Shown here piece after piece: positions 25,115 through 33,600 of a stretch of 61,266 nucleotides of DNA. Each line of letters begins with the position of its first letter. The first letter of the stretch is position 1. Position numbers and translations under genes: made by a program. The notes under the pieces are model-generated. The model did no database searches. It had not been told where the DNA came from and saw only the letters and a list, made by a program, of their open reading frames with translations. The DNA comes from Chloroflexota bacterium. Its GTDB lineage: Bacteria > Chloroflexota > JAHJIN01. The stretch covers positions 1 to 61,266 of the forward strand of contig JAHJIN010000368.1 of assembly GCA_018823415.1 (NCBI GenBank), written 5' to 3'.

Positions 25115-27706
25115 TCAGTACATGCGAGGAACGCGCACCAGCAGTCCGCTGACCACCTCATAGTTGATGGTGCCCAGGCGCGCGGCGGCTTCCTCGGCGG
25201 TGATGTGCTCATCGCCTTGGGTGCCGATGAGCACGGCCTCGTCGCCCTGGCGAACCCCGGAGCCCTGGCTCTGGCCCGGGACATCCGTCACGTCCACCAT
25301 GCACTGGTCCATACACACCCGGCCGATGATGGGGACGCGCTTGCCCCGGATGAGCACTTGGCCCCAGTGGGCCGGCGCCCGGCGGAACCCATCGGCATAG
25401 CCCACCGGGAGCACGGCCACGGTGGTGGGCCGGTCCGTCCAGTAGATGCAGCCATAGCTCACGCAATGGCCCGGCGGCAACTCTTTGACCTGGGCGACCC
25501 GGGTCTTGAAGCTCAGGGCCGGCCGAAAATCCGGCGGGCAGCGCACCACGTCGGAAGGGTGCAGGCCATAGAGCGCGATGCCGGGCCGGACCATCGTGAA
25601 ATGCGACTCGGGCAGCGTGAGCGTGGCCGCCGAGTTGGCGGCGTGGACGTGGCGAAAGATGAACCCGGCCGCCCGGGCCTGGCGCAGCACTTTCTGGAAC
25701 GTGTCGAGCTGTCGGTGCAGGTGAACCTGATCGCCCGCTTCAGCGGCTTCGTCAGCAGTGGCAAAGTGGGTAAAGATGCCCTCGACGTCCAGGCCCGGCA
25801 GGTCGCTGATGGCCTGCAGGAAATCGAGCACTTGGTCTGATAAGAGTCCCAATCGTCCCATGCCGCTATCCACCTTGACATGGGCCTTGACCGGGCGGTG
25901 GAGCGCCGTCCCGGCCCGGCTCAACGCGTGCGCCACGTCCAGCGAATAGACGGCCACCGTCAGGCCCAGCCGGGCCACGGTGCGCGCCTGCCAGGCCGGG
26001 GTGTAGCCCAGGATCATGATGGGCGCGGCAATGTCGGCTTGGCGCAGGGCCTCGGCCTCGTTCAGCGCGGCCACGCCCAGCACGGTCGCGCCGTGGCGCA
26101 GCACGGTCCGGGCCACTGGCGCCAACCCATGCCCGTAGGCGTTGGCCTTGAGCACGGCCATCACCACCACGTCTGGTCCCACGATGTCCTTGATGCGCTC
26201 GCAGTTGTGGGCGATGGCCTCCAGATCCACCTCGATCCAGGTGGGGCGTTCTTCCGGGTAGAGCACCGGGGCGCGCTTCCAGGCCGGGTCCTGACGGACC
26301 AGCAGCGCCTCGGCCCGGGCCGGTTCGGCCATGAGCCGCTCCACCACCTGCTCCATGCGCGCCTGCCGGTCGCCCTTGACCAGGACGGTATCGCCCTTGG
26401 TCAGACGTTCGGCGACTACCCGGGCAGCCTCCGGCGCCGTGTACGTGATGAGCACCTGCTCGGCGGACAGCCCGGCGCGCCGGGCCTCAAAGGCGATGCG
26501 CTCGGCCTGGACGCCCCGGGTTACCAGCACATCGGCGGCCCGGGCCACACGGCTACCTACCTGGCGCAGCGCGTCCCGCGAAGCGTCCATGTCTCCCAGC
26601 TCGAGCAAATCGCCCAGCACGGCGATGCGCCGGCCCTGACCGCAGCGCTCCAGCAACTCCAGCGCGGCCAGCACCGACGGCACAGAGGCGCTGTACGTGT
26701 CGTCCAGGATGGTGCTGCCGCCGACGCCGGGCAGCGGGTGCAGGCGGCCGGGTAGCGGGTCCAGGCCGGCCAGTCGTTCCGCGATGTCGTCCAGGGGCAG
26801 GCCATAGGCCAGGCCCACGGCGGCGGCGGCCAGGGCGGCATAGACGTGGTGCCGGCCCAGCAGTCGCAGCTCGAACCAGCACCGCGCGCCGTTTGCGTGT
26901 ACCAGAAAGCGCAGGCCATTGGGCCGGACCTGCACGCGCTCGGTGCGTACGTCGGCCAGCGAGTCCCGTCCGTATTCGATGACGCGGGCGCCACCGCGCG
27001 CGCCGGACGGCGGCCTCATACCGCGTACCAGCACGTCGTCGGCGTTGAGTATGGCCACGCCATCATCCGGCAGCGCCCGGATCAGTTGAGCCTTTTCGCG
27101 GGCGATGGCGTTCAGCGAGCCAAAGTAGGCCAGGTGCGCTGGGCCGATGCTGGTGACCACGCCCACGCGGGGCCGGGCGATGCGGCACAGCGCCTCGATC
27201 TCGCCAAAGCGGTCCGAGGCCATCTCCAACACGGCTACCTGGTGGTCCGGTTCCAACTGGCCCAGGGCGATGGGCAAGCCGAATAGGTCGTTATAGTTGC
27301 CGGGGTTCCTGAACACGCGGTAGGGACCGTCCAGCACGGCGGCGATGGCCTCTTTGGTGACGGTCTTGCCGGCGCTGCCGGTGACGCCGATGACCTGGGT
27401 GCCGTACTTGCGGAGGACGTGCGCAGCCCATGACTGGAGCGCGACCCGGGTATCCGGCACCACCAGGCACGCGATGTTGGGGGGCAACGGGTCCGGGGTG
27501 CGCTCGCAGAGGATGCCGGCCGCGCCGGCCGCCACGGCGTCGGTGATGAAATCGTGGCCGTCGGCCCGGTCCGTCTTGACGGCCACGAACAACTCGCCGG
27601 GCCGGGCGCGCCGCGAGTCGTAGCAAAAGCCGGCAAAGGCGTGGGCCGGGGCCGGGCCGATGAGCCGGGCCGGCGTGGCGTTCAGGAGGTCAGCGAGGGT
27701 GATCAT
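25115..27706 (-). CDS. bifunctional MurF-Alr fusion (UDP-MurNAc-tripeptide D-Ala-D-Ala ligase / alanine racemase)
   Basis: An 863-aa fusion. Residues 1-about 460 are MurF: N-terminal UDP-binding domain, central ATPase with GVTGSAGKTVTKEAIAAVL, ASDRFGEIE and the FDDTY-like LDDTYSASVPS, and a C-terminal domain (GDRQARMEQVVERL). About residue 490 onward is alanine racemase: EVDLEAIAHNCERI, the PLP lysine in VVMAVLKANAYGHG, VDSGMGRLGL, and the Tyr-containing CVSYGCIYW. The two enzymes act in sequence on D-alanine for peptidoglycan: Alr makes D-Ala and MurF adds D-Ala-D-Ala. Fusion in this order is known in some bacteria and would channel the product. It ends near the lipoprotein gene start. Confidence 0.95.
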   Translation of the reverse strand: MITLADLLNATPARLIGPAPAHAFAGFCYDSRRARPGELFVAVKTDRADGHDFITDAVAAGAAGILCERTPDPLPPNIACLVVPDTRVALQSWAAHVLRKYGTQVIGVTGSAGKTVTKEAIAAVLDGPYRVFRNPGNYNDLFGLPIALGQLEPDHQVAVLEMASDRFGEIEALCRIARPRVGVVTSIGPAHLAYFGSLNAIAREKAQLIRALPDDGVAILNADDVLVRGMRPPSGARGGARVIEYGRDSLADVRTERVQVRPNGLRFLVHANGARCWFELRLLGRHHVYAALAAAAVGLAYGLPLDDIAERLAGLDPLPGRLHPLPGVGGSTILDDTYSASVPSVLAALELLERCGQGRRIAVLGDLLELGDMDASRDALRQVGSRVARAADVLVTRGVQAERIAFEARRAGLSAEQVLITYTAPEAARVVAERLTKGDTVLVKGDRQARMEQVVERLMAEPARAEALLVRQDPAWKRAPVLYPEERPTWIEVDLEAIAHNCERIKDIVGPDVVVMAVLKANAYGHGLAPVARTVLRHGATVLGVAALNEAEALRQADIAAPIMILGYTPAWQARTVARLGLTVAVYSLDVAHALSRAGTALHRPVKAHVKVDSGMGRLGLLSDQVLDFLQAISDLPGLDVEGIFTHFATADEAAEAGDQVHLHRQLDTFQKVLRQARAAGFIFRHVHAANSAATLTLPESHFTMVRPGIALYGLHPSDVVRCPPDFRPALSFKTRVAQVKELPPGHCVSYGCIYWTDRPTTVAVLPVGYADGFRRAPAHWGQVLIRGKRVPIIGRVCMDQCMVDVTDVPGQSQGSGVRQGDEAVLIGTQGDEHITAEEAAARLGTINYEVVSGLLVRVPRMY

Positions 27707-27795
27707 GGAAACGATTCTTTCAGATGCACCTGTAATCTCTAAAAGGTCGGGCGCAGGCGTGGTTCATCGTCGCACAACCGCATTCAATGGTGGTC

Positions 27796-27801
27796 ATTAT
27801 A
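27796..27801 (-). promoter_or_regulatory. extended -10 promoter of the murF-alr gene
   Basis: On the minus strand TGG precedes TATAAT (core 27796-27801), about 90 bp upstream of the murF-alr start at 27706. No clear -35. The leader between has no obvious structure. Confidence 0.6.
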
Positions 27802-27822
27802 CCACCCGGCCCCAGAAAAGCA

Positions 27823-27849
27823 ATACCGCTGCCTGGTGGGCAGCGGTAT
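27823..27849 (-). terminator. rho-independent terminator of the aminotransferase/oxidoreductase operon
   Basis: A perfect 11-bp stem, ATACCGCTGCC (27823-27833) with GGCAGCGGTAT (27839-27849) and a five-base loop, followed on the minus strand by TGCTTTTC. It lies 26 bp after the stop of the Gfo/Idh gene at 27875. Confidence 0.85.
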
Positions 27850-27874
27850 GCTGATAGTCGTGTTTAGGGGCCGC

Positions 27875-28906
27875 TCACGGCAACGCGCGTTCGAGTGCCT
27901 CCAGCTCGGGCTCGCCCGGGCCGAGCGGCAGCGTCACCTTGCCGCGTTGCACCGCCGAGCGGCAGATTGCCATCATGATCTCGAACCCCTTGAGCGCACT
28001 CTCGCCGTTGCAGGGGTGGACTTGCGCCGGGTCGTCGAGCCAGTCGGCGATTTGCTGCACATAGGGCGTCATGTCGTGCGCATAGTCCATGCCGCCGGGC
28101 CCCGAGATGACGCCGTTCGAGTCTCGGGTGATGGCGCGCCAGCCCCCGCCGGTCAGCACCTCGGCAAACCCCTCGGTGCCTTGCGCCCCAATGCGGCACT
28201 TGCGCCACCAATAGTCCACCTCGGGCACATCCGGTGCGCCCTCGCCGCACTCGACAATGCCGCGCACGCCGTTCGCAAAGTGGATCAGCCCGGCCACATA
28301 GTCCGGCGAGGCATGCACGTCGCCGAATTTCTCCTTGCCGGCCGCCTGCCCCACTACCCATTCGGCCGCGACGTTGTCATTGTACCACCGCACATAGTCG
28401 ACCAGGTGCGGCATCATGTGCATCATCCAGCCGGTGGCATGCCCATAGACCGTGTGCACACGCCCGATGGCCCCACTGGCAATGATCTCCTTGACCTTTT
28501 GATAGTGCTCGCCATAGCGGTGCTGGAGGCTGACCACCGACCGGGTGCCGTTCTCGCGCAGCAGTTGGGTGATCGCCAGGGCCTCGTTGGTAGAGGTCGC
28601 CATGGGCTTTTCGTAGGCGATCAGTTGCACGCCGGCCGTCACGCCGGCCTGGATGAATTCGAGCCGGATGGTCGGCAGCGTGCAAAAGACAAAAACGTTG
28701 GGCCGGGTGTCGGTCAGCATTTGCGCAGCGTCGGGATGGGTGTACGAGACCCCCAACTGCTGCGCTGCCGCTGTCATGCGCGCCGGGTCAATGTCGCACA
28801 GGCCCACGAGCGCGAAACGTGGGTTCTGGGCGAACGCCTCGGCGTGATGGAGGCCGCGCTTGCCCAGCCCGGCAATCGCGACGGTGTAGGTTTTCTGGCT
28901 GTTCAT
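27875..28906 (-). CDS. Gfo/Idh/MocA family oxidoreductase
   Basis: A 343-aa NAD(P)-dependent sugar or inositol dehydrogenase. The Rossmann motif is VAIAGLGKRGLHHAEA; the family EKP signature appears as AYEKPMATSTNEAL; the substrate domain follows with a HRYGEHYQKVKEI segment and PHLVDYVRWYN. The ATG overlaps the stop of the upstream aminotransferase gene (ATGA), so the two act together, typically to oxidise and then aminate a nucleotide-linked sugar or inositol. Identity of the sugar is not visible. Expressed from the leader that carries the candidate glmS ribozyme. Confidence 0.9.
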   Translation of the reverse strand: MNSQKTYTVAIAGLGKRGLHHAEAFAQNPRFALVGLCDIDPARMTAAAQQLGVSYTHPDAAQMLTDTRPNVFVFCTLPTIRLEFIQAGVTAGVQLIAYEKPMATSTNEALAITQLLRENGTRSVVSLQHRYGEHYQKVKEIIASGAIGRVHTVYGHATGWMMHMMPHLVDYVRWYNDNVAAEWVVGQAAGKEKFGDVHASPDYVAGLIHFANGVRGIVECGEGAPDVPEVDYWWRKCRIGAQGTEGFAEVLTGGGWRAITRDSNGVISGPGGMDYAHDMTPYVQQIADWLDDPAQVHPCNGESALKGFEIMMAICRSAVQRGKVTLPLGPGEPELEALERALP

Positions 28907-30009
28907 CTCGTCCCCCAGGCCCGGACCGTGTCGATCACGTAATCGATCTCGTCCTGCGTCAGTTCCGGGAACATGGGCAAAGAGATGACCTGGGCGGCCG
29001 ACCGCTCGGTCAGGGGCAGCGACACGTCCAGATCGGCCGGCATCCCCCATGGGTAGCCGTCTTGCTGGTGGATGGCGATGGGATAATGGGTCTTGGCGTC
29101 AATGCCCGCATCGTTGAGATATTTGAGCAGTTCGTCGCGCTGGTCCGTTTCGATGATGTACAGGTGATAGACGTGGTGGTAGCCCGGCAACTCGGTGGGG
29201 AGTGTGAGGCCGGTATCCTGGAGGCCCCGGGTATACATGGCGGCAATCTCGCGGCGCCGGTCGTTCCACGCGTCGATGTGGGGCAGCTTGACGCTGAGCA
29301 CACTGGCGTGCAGGTCATCCAGACGGCTGTTGTAACCCATGCTGTGGCGGGATCGCTTGAGTGAGCCGTGGTTGCGCAAGGCCCGGATGCGGTCCACGAT
29401 GTCGTCGCGGTTGGTGAGCACGGCGCCGGCGTCGCCAAAGGTGCCCAGGTTCTTGTGGGCGATAAAGCTGATGCCGACCGCATCGCTCAACTCGCCGATG
29501 GCAAACCCGTCGCCGGCGGCGCCAATGGCCTGGGCGCAGTCCTCGATGGTAAACAGGTTGTGGCGCCGGGCAATCTCGGCGATGGCCGGCATGTTGGCCA
29601 GTTGGCCGTAGAGATGCACCGGCACGATGGCCTTGGTCTTGTCTGTGATGGCCGCTTCGATCTGGGTGGGGTCAATGTTGCACGTGTCCGGCTCGATCTC
29701 GACAAAGACCGGCTTGGCACCCACGATCCAGATCGCTTCGGCTGTGGCGAAAAAGGTGTTGGATGTGGTGATGACCTCGTCGCCCGGGCCAATGCCCAGC
29801 GCCAGAAAGGGCAGCCACAGCGCGTCGGTGCCCGAATTGACGCCGATGGCGTGCTTGACGCCGCAATGGGCCGCCAGTTCCTTTTCAAAGCGCGCCAGCG
29901 TGGGACCCTGGATGTATTGGCCGGTTTCGATGACGTTGAGGATGGCCTGATCGATCTCGGCCTTCATATTGTGATATTGTCTGACGTGACCATAGAATTC
30001 GATTTGCAT
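28903..30009 (-). CDS. DegT/DnrJ/EryC1 family PLP-dependent sugar aminotransferase
   Basis: A 368-aa aminotransferase. Typical features: GVNSGTDALWLPFLAL, TSNTFFATAEAI, IEDCAQAIGA (phosphate/PLP region), the PLP lysine in FIAHKNLGTFGDAGAV, and RNHGSLKRSRHSMGYNSRLDDLHA. The C-terminal half carries the KTHYPIAIHQ substrate-side motif. ATG 30009 follows CAGGAGG. Enzymes of this family convert a keto sugar nucleotide (for example a 3- or 4-keto-hexose) to an amino sugar. The overlapping Gfo/Idh gene likely makes the keto substrate. The message begins some 590 bases upstream and contains a candidate glmS ribozyme, so GlcN6P probably controls it. Confidence 0.93.
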   Translation of the reverse strand: MQIEFYGHVRQYHNMKAEIDQAILNVIETGQYIQGPTLARFEKELAAHCGVKHAIGVNSGTDALWLPFLALGIGPGDEVITTSNTFFATAEAIWIVGAKPVFVEIEPDTCNIDPTQIEAAITDKTKAIVPVHLYGQLANMPAIAEIARRHNLFTIEDCAQAIGAAGDGFAIGELSDAVGISFIAHKNLGTFGDAGAVLTNRDDIVDRIRALRNHGSLKRSRHSMGYNSRLDDLHASVLSVKLPHIDAWNDRRREIAAMYTRGLQDTGLTLPTELPGYHHVYHLYIIETDQRDELLKYLNDAGIDAKTHYPIAIHQQDGYPWGMPADLDVSLPLTERSAAQVISLPMFPELTQDEIDYVIDTVRAWGTR

Positions 30010-30272
30010 GGTTCGATACCTCCTGAGACAAGATGATAATGTGGTGACATGGATGTGCGGGCCGACACCTCGGGTGTCTGGCTGGCGCGCCGTGACCGGC
30101 GCGCCGCAGGCCGATGGGCGCAGGCCAATGGGCGCAATGCGACAATGCTGCTGCCGGGCAGACCATGCCCGGTTCAGCCTGTCTGGGGGCACACGCAGTT
30201 GGCGCCAGTTTCAACGTTGGCTTGGAAAATTTGGTCGATGTGGGATCAAAGAGGGGCGGGTGCAAAGCCCGC
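30010..30272 (-). other. structured leader between the ribozyme and the aminotransferase start
   Basis: No gene seen in about 260 bases. On the minus strand it holds GGCGGG-N7-CCCGCC (30273-30255) just after the ribozyme, a CCGGGCA/TGCCCGG hairpin around 30150-30170, a run of GGCGCGCC palindromes near 30085-30105 and a GACACC-CGA-GGTGTC hairpin near 30063-30079. It ends with the CAGGAGG ribosome site. The stems could affect message stability after cleavage. Confidence 0.5.
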
Positions 30273-30501
30273 CAACCACTGCGCGCCGTTTTGGCTCGCC
30301 GGTCGCCCGGCGGTTTTGTGGGCGCGCTTTTGCTAGAGTGGGGAAATTGAAGGGCCGTGGTCAGCCCTGGAGGCTTCCGCTGATCTGTCGATTTTCCGAG
30401 CGCTGGACCGGGTCGGTGCAGCCGGCTCGTTGGCCCTGCCTTGCGGCAGGGAACCTCCACCTCGTCACCCAGCGAGTTCCGGTCATGCTGGGCCGTGCGC
30501 T
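30273..30501 (-). ncRNA. candidate glmS ribozyme (GlcN6P-responsive self-cleaving leader)
   Basis: On the minus strand the leader of the aminotransferase operon has the glmS layout in order. A|GCGC possible cleavage site at 30501/30500; P1 hairpin CCCAGC (30492-30487) with GCTGGG (30473-30468) abutting TGACGAGG (30467-30460); stem TGGAGG (30459-30454) with CCTCCA (30373-30368); ATCGA-N6-AGCGG-AAG (30392-30374); P3.1 GGGC/GCCC (30367-30364, 30355-30352), its loop TGACCAC pairing with GTGGTTG (30279-30273) as P3; P4 GCGCGCC/GGCGCGC (30327-30321, 30287-30281); P4.1 CGCCGG-GCGA-CCGGCG (30312-30297) preceded by AAAACC. Odd: a roughly 60-base insertion containing a GCAA-capped hairpin (30451-30434), and AGCGCA instead of AGCGCC. 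Match made by eye against remembered Bacillus and Thermoanaerobacter ribozymes. Confidence 0.72.
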
Positions 30502-30602
30502 ATTTCCCTTCTTGGCTGGTCTGATTGTGCGGCATCACCTCCTTTGGGTATCATCCGGTTTGGCGCCCATTCGTTCGCGCCAACTGAGCCAAGCCCGGAT
30601 CT

Positions 30603-30631
30603 ATTATACTGCCTGGCGTTCCAAAAGGCAA
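30603..30631 (-). promoter_or_regulatory. promoter of the aminotransferase/oxidoreductase operon
   Basis: On the minus strand TTGCCT (30626-30631) and TATAAT (30603-30608) are exactly 17 bases apart. Transcription would begin near 30596 and yield a leader of about 590 bases with the ribozyme starting about 95 bases in. It lies only ten bases beyond the stop of the NACHT gene at 30641. Confidence 0.75.
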
Positions 30632-30640
30632 TAGCGAGTG

Positions 30641-33600
30641 TCACAGTTCCATGATATTGCCATGTGTCGCCGGGCCTTCGGGTTGTTCGATCACCCGGTA
30701 GATGGGCATGGCCAGGTCTGGGCTATCGGGCCGGGGGATGGCCTGGACCTTGAAGGCGTTCGAGGTGATAGCATAGGTGCGTTGTTCCAGGTACACCTCG
30801 CATTCGTCTCGGCTGTGCTGCACGAGCTTGGACAGATGCGCGGCTACGTTTACCGGGTCGCCCACCATGGTCTGCTCGGTGCCTACGGTACCCAGGGCCA
30901 CCTGGCCGGTACACACGCCAATGCCCAGCCCGCAGGCGCCAAAGGCCTGCTGGTGCTCCGGGTACAAGAGCTGCCACCGTTCCCGCAGATGCACAAAGGC
31001 CCGGCGCATCTCGAGCGCGGCGAGCACGGCCCGAATGCCATAGCCAGGTGCCGTTTCGTCTTGCACCGCTGGCGAGCCAAACACGCCCAGCATCGAGTCG
31101 CCCAAGGATTTGCCCAACGCGCCATTGTACTCGATGATGGCATTGGTCGCTTCCAGGAGGAATTCGTCCAAAAAGTTCATCATCAACTCGGGCCCAAGGG
31201 CGTGGGTGAGCTTGGTGGACCCGTGTATATCGGATACCAGGGCCGAGACCTCGATCTGCTGGATCAACTCCTGGACATAGTCATCATCATCAGAGGATTG
31301 TTCCTGGACCTCGCTGTGACGGCGATAGCGGTCCTGGAGCAGGCGCCGGCTGGACGTTTCTTCCAGGCTGTCGGCAATGGCTGGGTAATGGATGATCGCA
31401 TCGAAATCGGTGCGGTTCAAGACCAGCAGGCGCGTTTTGTCGCGCGCGATTACCGTGGCGGTGCGCGGCATGGCGCGCAAGAGGGCGATTTCGCCAAAGA
31501 AATCACCAGTGGAAAGGACATTGATCACCCGCACGTCACCGTCGGGCCGGGGGCTCAGCACCTCTACCTGGCCCGATTCGAGGATAAAGAACGAATCGCC
31601 AATCTCGCCTTGGCTAAAGATGACGTCTCCCGGCTTGTATTCCCTGGTTTGCAAGCGGCTCGAGATCATCACAAACTGTTCCAGGGTGAGCTTGCTGAGG
31701 AGCGGGATCTTTTCCAGGGTGTCGAGCGCGCCGGTGTCCAGGGCTTTTTGCAAGATGTCTAGCTGCTCTTGGGCCTCTTCATAATCGGGTTTCAGGTCCA
31801 GGGCGTGTCGAAAAGCGGCCAGGGCGTCGTCATAGAGCCGCAGCATCTTGTGAACGCGCCCCAGGTTATAGTAGTGGTAGGCGTTTTCTGGCTCTAGCTG
31901 CACGGTGGTCTGGAATACGGTGAGGGCTTCGACGTATTGGGCTTGTTCATAGTAGGTGATACCTAGTTGGTTGTAGGCATCCACAAAGAATGGGTCGATC
32001 TGGAGCACGGTTTCGAACGACTGGACGGCCCGCTGGTATTGATTCATCTGGCGGTATAGGCAGCCCATGTCATAGTACACGTGGGCCGAACGAGGAGTGA
32101 ACTTGGTGGCTTCGTGCAGACGGGCCAGTGCTTCGGGGTAGCGTCCCAGGCGGCGATAGGCCAACCCTTGCGCATAAAGGAACGCGCCTTCTTCTGACTC
32201 GCTCAGCAAACGCCGGATCGCGTCTATGGTATCGGAGTCCATTTCGATGCCGGCCAGGCACTCGGCGGCCAGCCAGATGTTTTCAAAGTTGGTGCTGTCC
32301 TGGAGCAATGCGCGCAAGGTGCTGGCCTTGTCTGGGGTCACGCTAAAGTATAGCACGATGACGTTTTCCCACTGGCACCGGTGCTCCTGGCTCAACAGCG
32401 GGTGGTCGGCGGTGATCTGGGTATCTGCCAGCAGTAACCCCTGGGCTGCAAAGTATTCTTGCACAGCCTGGTGGATGAATTCTACCTGGGAACGGTCGGG
32501 GGAAAGACGCAAGAGGCTGCTGTGAATGCATTCGGCGAAAATGTCGGGTGCGGTCGAGCGGGTCGGTGCCGGACTGCCAGGGCCAGAGGCCAGGTGGGGA
32601 TCCATGGCGCGCCAGATGTCCAGGCAACGCGCGCGCGAGATGGTCTGGATGCCTTCTTGTTGCATGTGCAGCGCGAGTTCGGCCAGGGCGCGTTGGCGCA
32701 CCGCCAGCGGTACCTGCGATTTGGACCGGCCAAAGATGCGATACCATTCAGTGTCGGTACGCTCGAGCAGGTTATGGGTAAAGCGTTGGTATAGCACCCC
32801 GCGGTTCCGGGGCAGGGCCTGTTGGCTATCTCTGGCGATCTGGCTGAACATATAGAGGGCCAGGGGATTTTGCCCCAGTTCCATGAGTTGCGAATCGGTG
32901 TTCATCTCGCGCAGTACGGCCCGGGCCTTGACGGCGGGCAGGTAGCGCTCCAAAAACGCCTCGCTATCGTCGCCGGACAATGGCTGCAGAACCACCACCC
33001 GGTATCCGGGGATGGGGATATAGTATTGGGTGCGGCACGTGATCACAAAGTGGTGATCAAAGAAGCCGTAGCGAAATGTGCGCAGGGCCCGCCGGCTGTG
33101 AGCATGGGGGGGCATCTCGTTTAGCCCGTCCAGCAAGAACGCCAGGCGCACAGGTGCGGCATTGGGGTCGCCTCGGTCGACCAACGCAGCCAGCGCCTCG
33201 TCGGGGTCGGCGATCTCGGAGATGCCGCAATGCTGCAGGCTGTCCAGGATCAGGTCGGGTATGGCCCGCTGGTCGCTCAACAGGCTGAGCTTGACATAGA
33301 TGGGGATCACGATCGGGCAAGTGAGGTCTTCCAGGTCAGCCCGGGCCTGCTCGGCCAGATCCAGCATCAAGCGTCGCAGGACCGTGGTCTTGCCGGCACC
33401 GGCCTCGCCCAACAAGACGGCGTGCGGCTGTTCTGCCAGGACGGCCAGCGCATCCACTGCGGGCTGCTGGAGCATTTCTTGCTTTTCGGTAGCGAGCCGC
33501 CGGAGAGGCGAGAGCAGCGCTTCCAGCCTTTCCAGGCGCTGGTGGCCCAGGCTGTGGACCATCGCCGCCAGATAGGGCGCCTGGGTTTCTAGCATGGCAA

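Noticed and set aside
30530..30546. The string complementary to the 16S 3' end (TCACCTCCTTT on the plus strand)
   Set aside because: It is an 11-base ribosome-site match, not part of a 16S gene; no other rRNA sequence is nearby.
30273..30600. T-box, SRP RNA, RNase P RNA, 6S or tmRNA in the aminotransferase leader
   Set aside because: None of the conserved motifs (AGGGTGG T-box element, GGAAGGAAGCAG of SRP RNA, GAGGAAAGTCC of RNase P) is present; the glmS pattern fits in order.
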